Shown in pieces: positions 9,695 through 17,662 of a DNA stretch of 64,000 bases. Each line of letters begins with the position of its first letter. The stretch's first letter is position 1. Under the pieces are notes generated by a model, which was not told the origin of the DNA, searched no databases, and was given only the letters and a program-made list of their open reading frames with translations. The stretch lies in assembly GCA_910583745.1 (NCBI GenBank), contig CAJTZC010000007.1:9523-73522 (forward strand). The letters run 5' to 3'. The DNA comes from an uncultured Bacilli bacterium (GTDB lineage Bacteria; Bacillota_I; Bacilli_A; RF39; UBA660). The translations under genes were made by a program, and so were the position numbers.

Positions 9695-10430
9695 AAGCTC
9701 TTGCTGCACCATCTACAGAAAGAATTTCGCCTGTCACATAGCTTGCGAGGTCGCTTGCTAGAAATAAGAAAGCATTTGCTACGTCGCGTGGCTCACCCAT
9801 TCTTCCGAGCGGAATCGATTTTATCAGCGGTTCTATCATTTCTTTTGGAAGATTTGCTACCATATCGGTATTGGTGATACCAGGTGCAACGGCGTTGACT
9901 CTTATATTGGCTGGTGCGAGTTCTCTTGCGAGGGATTTGGTCAGTCCATTGACAGCGAACTTGCTGGTTGGGTAGCCTACTCCTGATGGTTGTCCATATA
10001 GGCTGACCATCGAAGAAGTATTTAATATTACTCCTCCACCGGCTTCTTTCATGTGTGGTACTGTGGCTTTAATCGTATTGAATAAAGCATTGACGTTGAG
10101 GCTCATAATATCCTCAAATTCTTTCGAACTCGTCTGTTCTATCTTTTTATTAGCTGAAATGCCAGCGTTGTTTACTAAGATGTCAATTTTTCCATATTTT
10201 TGGACGATTTCATCCATCGTCTTTTCGACTTCTTCGAAGTCACTTAAATTTGGGTAATATCCATCGACGCCTCGGTTCTCTTTTTTGAGAGTTTCTAGAG
10301 CTTTTTCTACCGATTCTTTTTTTGAACCGAAGAGTATCACTTTTGCTCCGTTTTCTTCAAAGGTTCTTACAATCTCTAAACCGATGCCCCGTGTTCCTCC
10401 TGTGATTACTGCTATTTTATCTTTTATCAT
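9693..10430 (-). CDS. Short-chain dehydrogenase/reductase, FabG-like
   Basis: A 245-residue classical SDR. The Rossmann glycine motif TGGTRGIG is at residues 10-17, NNAG at about 87-90, catalytic Ser in NTSSMVS (about 138) and YPTSK (about 154-158), and the C-terminal PGITNTDM and YVTGEILSVDGA segments typical of 3-oxoacyl-ACP reductases. It stands alone, away from other fatty acid genes, so it may reduce another ketone; the exact substrate is not readable. GGTGA lies 8 bases before the ATG. Confidence 0.85.
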   Translation of the reverse strand: MIKDKIAVITGGTRGIGLEIVRTFEENGAKVILFGSKKESVEKALETLKKENRGVDGYYPNLSDFEEVEKTMDEIVQKYGKIDILVNNAGISANKKIEQTSSKEFEDIMSLNVNALFNTIKATVPHMKEAGGGVILNTSSMVSLYGQPSGVGYPTSKFAVNGLTKSLARELAPANIRVNAVAPGITNTDMVANLPKEMIEPLIKSIPLGRMGEPRDVANAFLFLASDLASYVTGEILSVDGAARA

Positions 10431-10518
10431 TCTTTCTCACCTTTTCATTTTGATAACGATTTTATTTTGTTTGGTATTATAATTATATCTTTTTTTAAAA
10501 TATTGTCTATAGATTCGG

Positions 10519-11370
10519 TTATCCTTTTATTAAGAATATGCTTACTATTATAATCAGTGCGGCGATTATCTTCTTAGGGAGATTTTCTCTCTCTTTTAAG
10601 AAAATATATCCTACAAGGACATTACCGATTACTGTCAGGGTAAATAGAGGTGCGACAGTTGTAACATCGCCAATTTGGTAGGCTTTTAGTTGAGTTATAA
10701 TCATTAAAGCCCAACATAAGCTTGTCGCAATGATGGCTTTTTTGTTGCCTTGAATAAATTCGGATTTTATATCTGATAATCTGACTTTTTCTGCTATCGA
10801 AATGAATAAAGCCGGAATAAGCAACGTCAGAGCAATATAGAACGATAGATTAAAATTTTCAGATATGTTGACGTCTAAAAATAGAGCGATAGAAAATGCA
10901 ATGTTTGCAAGTACTCCTAGAAGAACATACTTATCTAATTTGTTGTTGCCTTTTTTATAAAATATGAGAATGTTACTGAAAATGATTAAACCAGCTCCGA
11001 TAATTTTTTTTAGTACAAAAGGTTCTTTGAAAAATAATAAACCTGCGAGCATCATAAATACTGTCGATAGTTGTTTAATTATACTAAATGTGGAGGTTTC
11101 TAATCCGCTACGAACGGTCGTATTTATTCTATCTGTTATCGCGTAGAAAATACATGCGACACATAAGAATAAATATATTTTCCAATCTGTTGGAAAGGTA
11201 AATTTAAAAAATGGGCAGAACAACAATGCGACGATTCCTGCAATGAATTGTAATAAAACCGTCAACGTCCCATTACTTTTTGATGTTTTCGTTACGACTT
11301 TATAAAACTGTGTATAACCTACTGCCAAAATAATATATAAAAAAACATATAGAGCCCACATTTTAATCAC
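10519..11370 (-). CDS. EamA/DMT-superfamily transporter
   Basis: A 283-residue protein with ten predicted membrane helices in two five-helix halves, the EamA pattern of drug/metabolite transporters. The half-repeat ends GAGLIIFSNILIFYKKG (near residue 133) and LIIIVSIFLIKG at the C-terminus are characteristic. Members export amino acids, nucleosides or drugs; no substrate can be assigned. Single gene, 88 bases upstream of the SDR gene; a shared transcript is possible. Confidence 0.8.
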   Translation of the reverse strand: MIKMWALYVFLYIILAVGYTQFYKVVTKTSKSNGTLTVLLQFIAGIVALLFCPFFKFTFPTDWKIYLFLCVACIFYAITDRINTTVRSGLETSTFSIIKQLSTVFMMLAGLLFFKEPFVLKKIIGAGLIIFSNILIFYKKGNNKLDKYVLLGVLANIAFSIALFLDVNISENFNLSFYIALTLLIPALFISIAEKVRLSDIKSEFIQGNKKAIIATSLCWALMIITQLKAYQIGDVTTVAPLFTLTVIGNVLVGYIFLKERENLPKKIIAALIIIVSIFLIKG

Positions 11371-11421
11371 CTAATAATACTATACACTAAAACTTTTAAA
11401 AAGTAATCATTTAAATGAATA

Positions 11422-11452
11422 AGAGAACAGTGGATATCTCCTTCTGTTCTCT
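11422..11452 (-). terminator. Terminator hairpin
   Basis: AGAGAACAG/CTGTTCTCT nine-base stem immediately after the stop of the ASCH-like gene on the minus strand, followed by TATTCATTT; a moderate terminator. Confidence 0.65.
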
Positions 11453-11864
11453 ATTTAATTAAGTCGGATAGTTCTTCAGCCATGAGCCAATCTTCGGTTT
11501 TTCTTGCAGGTGTGAACGCAATCGGTTCGATTTTTTCTAGGGAATCGAATTCGATGAGACACATGCATTTCTTTTTGAATTTTTCTTTTTGGCTTTCATC
11601 GAGTGCCAATTTGTATTCGTTTTCTTCTAGAATGACGTTTGCTTCGCTTTGGGTCAGTTTTGTGAAATTTTGTACCTCTGTCACTTTTGCTTTCGCTGTC
11701 AACTTGCTGACTCTCTTTTCGAAAAAGTAAAGCTCGTCATCAAAAAATACGCGACTATGCGGTAGTTTTCTTCCGTCTGCTGCTCTAATTATCATGGTTT
11801 TTTTCCCATTTAAAATTTTGTTTATCGTGCCGTATTTTTCGTCACAGATTACTACATGTACCAT
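11451..11864 (-). CDS. ASCH/PUA-like domain protein
   Basis: A 137-residue protein read from the ATG at 11864 (AAGGAAG ribosome site 7 bases upstream). The layout EKYGTINKILNGKKTMIIR, then FFDDELYFFEK and a beta-rich AKAKVTEV segment, matches the ASCH branch of PUA-like folds, which bind RNA or modified nucleotides. This is a pattern judgement without a search. The gene stands between the DMT transporter and the ABC-F gene; no functional link is evident. Confidence 0.5.
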   Translation of the reverse strand: MVHVVICDEKYGTINKILNGKKTMIIRAADGRKLPHSRVFFDDELYFFEKRVSKLTAKAKVTEVQNFTKLTQSEANVILEENEYKLALDESQKEKFKKKCMCLIEFDSLEKIEPIAFTPARKTEDWLMAEELSDLIK

Positions 11865-11950
11865 TACTATCTTCCTTTTCAAGTTTTGTCTTTTATCGAC
11901 ATCTTTATAATGATATCATTTATTTTTCCTAGAGACAAGGACAATTTTTA

Positions 11951-13459
11951 TCAATCCGTTTTATTTTGAAAAATTCCGTTTGGTGTCAGTGTGTAGACTT
12001 CTTCTGCGACTTCCTCGATGTATCTTCTGTCATGAGAAACACTGATAATCGTACCTTTGAATTCCTTGAGAGCTCTGTTTAAAACTGGTGCAGACAGCGG
12101 GCTCAGATTTCGCGTCGGTTCGTCTAGGATTAGGACGTTGCAGCGGTCTAGAGCTAATTTTGCCAAGAACAGCTTTGCTTTAGAGCCGTTACTCAAATTG
12201 CTGATTTTTCCGGTCGTCTCTTCAGCAGTAAAGTTCATGCTTCCTAGTCTGGTACGAGCGATGGTGACCTCTTCTTTATTGCGACCCTTTTTTATGAAAT
12301 CTAATGCTGTGTCGAATTCATTTAAAATGCTTTCGTAGTCTTGTGGCATATAGCCGACGTTTATATCTGTGCGGTCTTTCAGCTTTTCATAGATCTTTTT
12401 TAGCAAGGTCGTCTTTCCTGTCCCGTTTTTACCTGTTATGCAGAGATGTGTATCTCCGACAATGTCAAAGGAAATGTTTTTTGCAAGAGTATGTCCAGCG
12501 ATTTCTAAACGGGACAAGTCGATTCGTGCGACGATTTTCGATTTTGGAATGTAGACATCGTCAAAAAAGAAATTGATGTTTTCTTCGACGGCTGGAACTT
12601 CTGTCAATTCTTTATCTGCGAGACGTTTTTCCTGCGCTTTTAATGTGTGCATTTTCTTTTTTAAGAGTTTTGCTCCGAATGGGTCTTGTCTAGAGATGGT
12701 ATTTTGTCGATATTCGACTTTTTGCATAATCTGTCTAAGCTTTTCCTCTTTTTTCTCAAATTCCCTTTTTTCAGATTTTGCGAGTTGCGTCTGTTTAGCG
12801 AGCAGGGCCACTCTTTTTGCAACATAAGTGCGGTAATCTGTTCTCTCTAGAGTGTGTCGACATTGTGTTTTGTCGTCGATTTGCTCGATATGCAAAATGG
12901 CATTCGCCGTGTTCGATAAAAGCACTTCATCGTGGGAGACGAAAATGATGGGCCGGGTGGTTTCATTTATAAATTTTTCGAGCCATTTTAAGGCGTCGAG
13001 GTCTAAATCATTCGTCGGTTCGTCTAGTAATAATATATCGCAGGCGTCTAAAAGTATTTTTAAAATTCCGATTTTGACTTTTTCTCCTCCTGAAAGTTCA
13101 TCTAGTCTTCTTTCAAGTAGTTCGATGCCGAGGTCCATCTCTTTCGCGTGACTATATAGTTCTGCAATTTTGGCGTAATATTCGTTTTCATTTTCAAACA
13201 GATAGTCGAACACTTTTTTTTCGATATTTTTTTTCGATATCGTCTGCTCTAGGTATCCAATAGAGTGACTTTTAAAATCGATGTGACCTTGTATTTCTGC
13301 ATGTTTACACTCTCCTATCAGCGCTTTTAAAAGTGTCGATTTTCCGTTTCCTTCTTCCCCTATTATCGCTAATTTATCTCCCTTGTCTAAAGTAAAAGAG
13401 AGATTTTCAATGAGTTTTCTGTCCAAAATAGATATGGACAAGTTTTTAATTTCTAACAT
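11951..13459 (-). CDS. ABC-F ATPase, probable antibiotic ribosome-protection protein
   Basis: A 502-residue tandem ABC protein without membrane segments. First cassette: GEEGNGKST, LSGGEKVKIG, LLLDEPTNDLDL; linker (about 205-290) rich in Lys/Glu with a KMHTLKAQEKRL end; second cassette: GKNGTGKTT, LSNGSKAKLFLAK, LILDEPTRNLSP. ABC-F factors act on the ribosomal E site; the second cassette's LSNGSKAKL and DEPTRNLSPLS are shared with Lsa/Vga/Cplx-type resistance proteins against lincosamides, pleuromutilins and streptogramins. The upstream seven-codon leader and mutually exclusive hairpins support an antibiotic-induced role. The precise subfamily is uncertain. Confidence 0.85.
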   Translation of the reverse strand: MLEIKNLSISILDRKLIENLSFTLDKGDKLAIIGEEGNGKSTLLKALIGECKHAEIQGHIDFKSHSIGYLEQTISKKNIEKKVFDYLFENENEYYAKIAELYSHAKEMDLGIELLERRLDELSGGEKVKIGILKILLDACDILLLDEPTNDLDLDALKWLEKFINETTRPIIFVSHDEVLLSNTANAILHIEQIDDKTQCRHTLERTDYRTYVAKRVALLAKQTQLAKSEKREFEKKEEKLRQIMQKVEYRQNTISRQDPFGAKLLKKKMHTLKAQEKRLADKELTEVPAVEENINFFFDDVYIPKSKIVARIDLSRLEIAGHTLAKNISFDIVGDTHLCITGKNGTGKTTLLKKIYEKLKDRTDINVGYMPQDYESILNEFDTALDFIKKGRNKEEVTIARTRLGSMNFTAEETTGKISNLSNGSKAKLFLAKLALDRCNVLILDEPTRNLSPLSAPVLNRALKEFKGTIISVSHDRRYIEEVAEEVYTLTPNGIFQNKTD

Positions 13460-13461
13460 TT

Positions 13462-13519
13462 TTATGCCTCCTAATTTGTGGCATAATTTTAAAGTATATG
13501 CCTAACTTATTGTTGGCAT
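13462..13519 (-). promoter_or_regulatory. Candidate translational attenuator of the ABC-F gene
   Basis: On the minus strand four short elements alternate: ATGCC (13519-13515, inside the leader ORF), GGCATA (13502-13497), TTATGCC (13486-13480) and GGCATAA (13468-13462). Elements 1:2 and 3:4 can pair, and 3:4 encloses the AGGAGG ribosome site of the ABC-F gene in its stem-loop. Alternatively 2:3 pair (GGCATA/TATGCC) and free the ribosome site. That is the logic of drug-stalled leader-peptide control known for erm and several ABC-F genes. Confidence 0.7.
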
Positions 13520-13525
13520 TCTCAT
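13502..13525 (-). CDS. Seven-residue leader peptide MRMPTIS
   Basis: A short ORF of seven codons plus stop lies 43 bases upstream of the ABC-F start. It has a very strong ribosome site, GGAGGTG, 5 bases before its ATG, much better than chance. Its third and fourth codons form element 1 of the attenuator, so a ribosome stalled there would re-pair the downstream hairpins. Inferred from layout only; peptide stalling has not been shown. Confidence 0.65.
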   Translation of the reverse strand: MRMPTIS

Positions 13526-13629
13526 GTTCCCACCTCCGTGCGTTTTATTTTTTTCTTATTGGCATCTCTAAAAACCATCAACAGTATAGTCATTTCTTAT
13601 TTATTTTATGAAATGTTAAGTGACTTAAT

Positions 13630-13667
13630 AAGAAAAATCCACGAAACACTTGAGGCTTCGAGGATTT
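13630..13667 (-). terminator. Terminator of rplM-rpsI
   Basis: AAATCC-CGAA stem closing on TTCG-GGATTT with a T-rich tail, 16 bases after the rpsI stop codon on the minus strand. Confidence 0.75.
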
Positions 13668-13682
13668 ATATTGTACGTAATA

Positions 13683-14099
13683 CTATCTCTTACTAAATTG
13701 TGGTGCTCTACGCGCTTTTTTAAGACCTGGTTTTTTACGTTCTTTAATTCTAGAATCTCTAGTAATAAATCCTTCAGCCTTCAAAAGTTTACGATATGAG
13801 TCTTCTCTGGTTTGGTCTGTTTCTGAATCATATGCAAGTAAGCATTTTGTGATTCCTAGTCTGATTGCGCCTGTTTGACCATTGAAACCGCCGCCTTTGA
13901 CAGTTACATCGATGTCAAAAGTGTTTTCGTTATTTGTGATTACGAGTGGTTGGCGTAAGTCCATGACTAAAGTAGCAAAAGGCATGTATTCGTTTACATC
14001 TTGTCCATTTACTGTTATTTTACCAGAACCTGATACCATTCTAACTTGAGCAATGGCTTGTTTTCTACGTCCTGTAGCTGTTATAACTTTCTTATTCAT
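13683..14099 (-). CDS. rpsI: 30S ribosomal protein S9
   Basis: A 138-residue S9 protein with the family landmarks ATGRRKQAIAQVRM near the N-terminus, GGGFNGQTGAIRLGI in the middle and the basic C-terminal tail KKARRAPQFSKR that reaches the P-site tRNA. The ATG at 14099 is chosen, 6 bases after AGGAGG, instead of an earlier GTG. Directly follows rplM with a 10-base gap, the universal rplM-rpsI operon. Confidence 0.97.
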   Translation of the reverse strand: MNKKVITATGRRKQAIAQVRMVSGSGKITVNGQDVNEYMPFATLVMDLRQPLVITNNENTFDIDVTVKGGGFNGQTGAIRLGITKCLLAYDSETDQTREDSYRKLLKAEGFITRDSRIKERKKPGLKKARRAPQFSKR

Positions 14100-14109
14100 A
14101 AACACCCTC

Positions 14110-14541
14110 CTATCGTACGCTTATCTTCTCAGGCTTTTGTGCCATTTGTTCGTGCTCACTTCCAGCATAAACAAATAACTTCTTGCCCATTTGACGGCCA
14201 AGTCTTCCATGTGGAAGCATACCTTTGATCGCTCTTTCTACCATTTCTTCTGGATAGTTTTCAACCATCTCTTTCGCAGTTCTCTCGCGAAGTCCTCCTG
14301 GGAATCCTGAGTGGTTGTAATACATCTTGTCTTCTAACTTTTTACCCGTTAATTTGATTTTAGACGCATTGATTACGATTACATAATCTCCTGTATCTAC
14401 GTGTGGAGTGTATGTAACCTTGTGTTTACCTCTTAGTATCGTCGCTGCTTTCGTTGCAAGACGTCCTAAAGTCTCGCCTTCTGCATCGATTAGATACCAT
14501 TTACGGTCAATGTTTTCTTTTTTTTGCATAAATGTTTCCAT
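14110..14541 (-). CDS. rplM: 50S ribosomal protein L13
   Basis: A 143-residue L13 with [18 protein letters not shown] near the start, [12 protein letters not shown] in the middle and [15 protein letters not shown] towards the end. The ATG at 14541 is preferred over a longer frame because a GAAAGGAAAAG ribosome site precedes it and the family begins there. Transcribed from the strong promoter at 14629-14657; the 90-base leader could hold an L13 autoregulatory RNA, but I cannot fold it with confidence. Confidence 0.97.
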   Translation of the reverse strand: METFMQKKENIDRKWYLIDAEGETLGRLATKAATILRGKHKVTYTPHVDTGDYVIVINASKIKLTGKKLEDKMYYNHSGFPGGLRERTAKEMVENYPEEMVERAIKGMLPHGRLGRQMGKKLFVYAGSEHEQMAQKPEKISVR

Positions 14542-14628
14542 AATTCTTTTCCTTTCACCGACTTTAAAATTCTCGAAACTTCCCACATTCCTAAAATTTT
14601 TGCAGTCAAATAAAATGTACCGATTAAA

Positions 14629-14657
14629 ATTATATGAGAAAATACCTTAAAAGTCAA
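14629..14657 (-). promoter_or_regulatory. Housekeeping sigma promoter of rplM-rpsI
   Basis: On the minus strand TTGACT (14657-14652), 17-base spacer, TATAAT (14634-14629): a near-consensus sigma-A promoter 90 bases upstream of rplM. Confidence 0.85.
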
Positions 14658-14747
14658 CACAATATTTGAGCTTCAAGGTGTTTTTATATAATCTGTTTTA
14701 CCAATTTAGTAAAAAAGACGAAAAAAACTCCTGCGAGAGATTTTGGA

Positions 14748-15473
14748 TTAGTAGATAAGATCAACTAGGTAGAGACCACTTGCGGGTGCTGGGCTATACT
14801 CGACCACTTTTTTTCCTGTTTCTAACATTTTTGCAATCGCCTCTTTCTCTAAAACACCGCTTCCCACGAGGACCAAAGTCGCGACGATATTTCTCACCAT
14901 GTAAGTATAGAATGCTTTTCCTTTTATATAGATTTCTATCGTGTCAGAAGTTTTCATTATTTCAATGGAATCGATAATGCTGTCGCAGGTATCGTGTTTT
15001 CCTGTGACAAAGGCTCTGTAATTGTGGGGGCCTAATAATATGGACGATGCCTCTTTCATCTTATCCATATTTAAAGGTTTGTTGTAGTTGAAAACGTAGT
15101 CGTTTTTGATGGGGTCGTATGATCCTATGTTGATTGTGTATTTGTATGTTTTCTTTTTGATGGAAAACCTCGCGTGAAAGTTTTCGTCGTCGATGTATTC
15201 ACAAGATTTGACATATAAATATGGCGACGTGGAGCGATTTAAGTATCCTTTCAGTTTGTACGGGTCTATATTTTTTTGTAGTTCGAATGAACAGACTTGG
15301 TTTATGGCGTGAACTCCCTTATCCGTTCTTCCTGAAGAGACGACTTTTACCGGTTGTTCATTGCACATTTCTAGAACTTTTTCGAGTTCGCCTTGGATAG
15401 TATTTTCGTTTTTTAGTTTTTGAAGCCCGTGGTATTTTGAGCCGTCATATGAAATCGTTATTTTGTATTTCAT
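14748..15473 (-). CDS. truA: tRNA pseudouridine(38-40) synthase TruA
   Basis: A 241-residue TruA. The N-terminal YDGSKYHGLQ and the active-site GRTDKGVHA (Asp nucleophile near residue 52) are present, followed by FHARF and the C-terminal FYTYMVRNIV segment. It modifies the anticodon arm of several tRNAs. The start overlaps the stop of the preceding ABC-ATPase-like gene by 4 bases (ATGA), placing it in that operon, as in the conserved ecfA1-ecfA2-ecfT-truA-rplM-rpsI block of Bacilli. Confidence 0.96.
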   Translation of the reverse strand: MKYKITISYDGSKYHGLQKLKNENTIQGELEKVLEMCNEQPVKVVSSGRTDKGVHAINQVCSFELQKNIDPYKLKGYLNRSTSPYLYVKSCEYIDDENFHARFSIKKKTYKYTINIGSYDPIKNDYVFNYNKPLNMDKMKEASSILLGPHNYRAFVTGKHDTCDSIIDSIEIMKTSDTIEIYIKGKAFYTYMVRNIVATLVLVGSGVLEKEAIAKMLETGKKVVEYSPAPASGLYLVDLIY

Positions 15474-16114
15474 CGACGCTTCACATCTCGATAAATTGCT
15501 TTTAGCAAATCGCTTGGGTCTTTATATTTGTGGAGGTCTGCTCCTCGCTTGTTAGCCATTTCTGCAAATTTTCCGGTTTCAGTTAGATCGGGCATGGCGG
15601 AGAAATCTTTGTTGTTGTACGTAATTTTATTGTCCTTTATAATGATGTATTTGTCGGAGTAATTTACGATGTTGTCGAGTTTGTTCGTCGTAAATAAAAT
15701 GTTTTGTCCACTCGCTTTGGCATGGGAGCGCATCTTTTTTAAGACAGTGTTAAGGTCTTTCCAATTTAGAACTGAATCGATAGAGTCAAGCACGATGACG
15801 CGAGCGTCGGATACACAAACTTTGATTATTAAAATTTTTAAAAGTTCGCTTTCCGATAGAGTTCCAAGTTTTCTCTTTTGTAATTCTTTGCTTATTTCAA
15901 ATTCTAAAAGCAATTCTGGAATGAATTTTTTTCTATCCCGGTGCGTTTTCAGCTTTAGAAACCACATCACGGGAAGGTTTTTGTTGTAAGTCAGTGTTCG
16001 TATATCGGGAATCGTGTTGTCGAGAAAAGATCCATCTTCGTCATATACTCCAGACAATTCATTCGTGTTGTATATTTTGTCGTCTAGTCTAAAGCTCGAA
16101 TATTTTATTTCCAT
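15470..16114 (-). CDS. Degenerate ECF-type ABC ATPase (EcfA2 position), no P-loop
   Basis: A 214-residue ABC-ATPase-like protein lying where EcfA2 sits in Bacilli. The N-terminal half is reshaped and no Walker A GxxGxGK(S/T) can be found. A signature remnant LSESELLK appears near residue 103, Walker B is VIVLDSIDSV with Ser replacing the catalytic Glu, and the tail DPSDLLKAI resembles EcfA C-termini. It cannot hydrolyse ATP by the standard mechanism. It overlaps the partner ATPase-like gene by 10 bases and truA by 4. Probably a repurposed or decaying subunit; ecfT is missing. Confidence 0.65.
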   Translation of the reverse strand: MEIKYSSFRLDDKIYNTNELSGVYDEDGSFLDNTIPDIRTLTYNKNLPVMWFLKLKTHRDRKKFIPELLLEFEISKELQKRKLGTLSESELLKILIIKVCVSDARVIVLDSIDSVLNWKDLNTVLKKMRSHAKASGQNILFTTNKLDNIVNYSDKYIIIKDNKITYNNKDFSAMPDLTETGKFAEMANKRGADLHKYKDPSDLLKAIYRDVKRR

Positions 16115-16890
16115 ATTGTCTTCACCAACTTTTCCATGTCTGTATATAGTTTTTTCAAAATTTCATAGTGTCCCAGTTCGATGCTCAGTTCGACGGCAAG
16201 GGGTAAGCGGAAGCCTAACCTTTTTAATAAAGTATCTGTCTTTAACACAGAGTTCGTACTTCCTTCTAAGATGAGTACGAAATTTTCTAAGACATATAAT
16301 TTGTTGCCATAGATGGCTTGGTTTAAATCCGTCGTGACATTGAGTACGGTGATTTTATTTTTCTTTACGAACTCGAAAAATTTTTCTAAATCGCTTTTAT
16401 AGAGGTTTGCGAGGACATTGTCTAGAGCGAGGACTTTCGGCTCGACGATTAAAAAACGCAGTACCTTGATGAGGTTTTTTTGCCTCTTATTTAACTCTTT
16501 TATCTTTGTCTCCAAGAGATTTTCTATATCGAAAAATTTGCTGAGGCGATTGATACGCAAGTCGATTTCTCCCTGTGAAAGTCCGATGCGTTCGATATAC
16601 TTTTTTAACTCGTCGACGACTGTCTCACAGGTTAAAGGTAAATCGAAAATGACGATTATCTCTTTTTGCAGTTCTCTCACATCGTGTTTCTTAATGTTAA
16701 TGCCTTTATAATAAAGAGAATCGTTCGGCAGGCGTTTGCACAACATCTTTAGTAAAGTCGTCTTTCCACTTCCCGAAGGACCTATCAATGTGACGATGTC
16801 TTCTTCTAATATTTCCATGTTAAAATCGACAAATGCATTCGTGTTATTGTAAGCAAAATTTGTGTTTCTAAATTCTATCAACTTCTCCAT
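16105..16890 (-). CDS. ECF-type ABC ATPase (EcfA1 position) with altered catalytic motifs
   Basis: A 261-residue ABC ATPase with an intact Walker A, GPSGSGKTT (about residues 37-45). The signature helix reads LNKRQKNLIK in place of LSGGQ, and Walker B is VLALDNVLAN with Asn at the catalytic Glu position. The C-terminal LLKRLGFRLPLAVELSIEL is typical of EcfA1 C-terminal domains, which supports the ECF origin along with the truA-rplM-rpsI neighbourhood. ATP binding is plausible, hydrolysis doubtful. It follows the Crp/Fnr gene by 37 bases. Confidence 0.7.
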   Translation of the reverse strand: MEKLIEFRNTNFAYNNTNAFVDFNMEILEEDIVTLIGPSGSGKTTLLKMLCKRLPNDSLYYKGINIKKHDVRELQKEIIVIFDLPLTCETVVDELKKYIERIGLSQGEIDLRINRLSKFFDIENLLETKIKELNKRQKNLIKVLRFLIVEPKVLALDNVLANLYKSDLEKFFEFVKKNKITVLNVTTDLNQAIYGNKLYVLENFVLILEGSTNSVLKTDTLLKRLGFRLPLAVELSIELGHYEILKKLYTDMEKLVKTIWK

Positions 16891-16927
16891 AATGTACCTC
16901 TTTTTTACTGTATATTATACCATATAT

Positions 16928-17566
16928 TTATCTATATATTAAAGTTATTTTCTTGTTTTTTACCGCGATGATTTCTTCGTCTTTTAGATTTTTGATTTCT
17001 CTCATCATGGCACTTCTATCGACAGAGAGATATTCTGCAAGCATGGTAAATGTGAATGGCAAATCTATCGTATTCGAAGCTTGCTCTTTTTCCAAAATGT
17101 GAAAGTACTCTAAGAGCTTTTCGCGAATTGTCCTTTTATTTAAAACTTCGATTCTGCGATTGTAACTGTTAACCTTTTTTACGAGAATTTCAATCATGTT
17201 TTCGATGATGGTTTCTCGGTTGAGAAGACGCAATCCCGATTTTCCGATGAGACGGTCGTATTCTACAAACAGGACTTCGCAATCTGTCGTCGAGATGACG
17301 GACAGCTCTTCGTTCATGTAGTCGGAAAAGCAACCTCCAAATAAATCGTTTTTTTCTAGTTCGGCGACGATGGTGCGATTGCCGTTGTAATCTATTCTTA
17401 TGAGAGAGGAAGAACCCTCGACGAGTATGCCGACATCGCTCGCATTGTTCAAATTTGACAGAATTGTCATGTCTTTTTTAAACGAAACTTTTCGACCGTT
17501 AAGACTTTTAATCGTCGCTTCTATTTCGTCTTCGGGAATGTTTTTAAATAGACTTATCTCTCTCAT
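16928..17566 (-). CDS. Crp/Fnr-family transcription regulator
   Basis: A 212-residue protein with an N-terminal cyclic-nucleotide-binding-like beta-roll (SLFKNIPEDEIEATIKSL, then VGILVEGSSSLIRID and LEKNDLFGGCF) and a C-terminal winged helix (FTFTMLAEYLSVDRSAMMREIKNL, about 174-197). No N-terminal Fnr-type cysteine cluster is present, so the effector is unknown. It is divergent from the NrdD-like gene and precedes the ECF-like pair on the same strand; either could be its target. Confidence 0.85.
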   Translation of the reverse strand: MREISLFKNIPEDEIEATIKSLNGRKVSFKKDMTILSNLNNASDVGILVEGSSSLIRIDYNGNRTIVAELEKNDLFGGCFSDYMNEELSVISTTDCEVLFVEYDRLIGKSGLRLLNRETIIENMIEILVKKVNSYNRRIEVLNKRTIREKLLEYFHILEKEQASNTIDLPFTFTMLAEYLSVDRSAMMREIKNLKDEEIIAVKNKKITLIYR

Positions 17567-17588
17567 CAGTACTCTCCCCTATAAATTA

Positions 17589-17617
17589 AGTATAATAGGG
17601 CTTGCGAGATAATGCAA
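17589..17617 (-). promoter_or_regulatory. Promoter of the Crp/Fnr gene
   Basis: Minus strand TTGCAT (17617-17612), 17-base spacer, TATACT (17594-17589). The shared 96-base divergent region also must serve the plus-strand gene; no clear Crp-type palindrome is seen. Confidence 0.6.
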
Positions 17618-17662
17618 TATCTTTTTTGTTAAAATTATGTTATTATGAGATTGGTGATGTAT

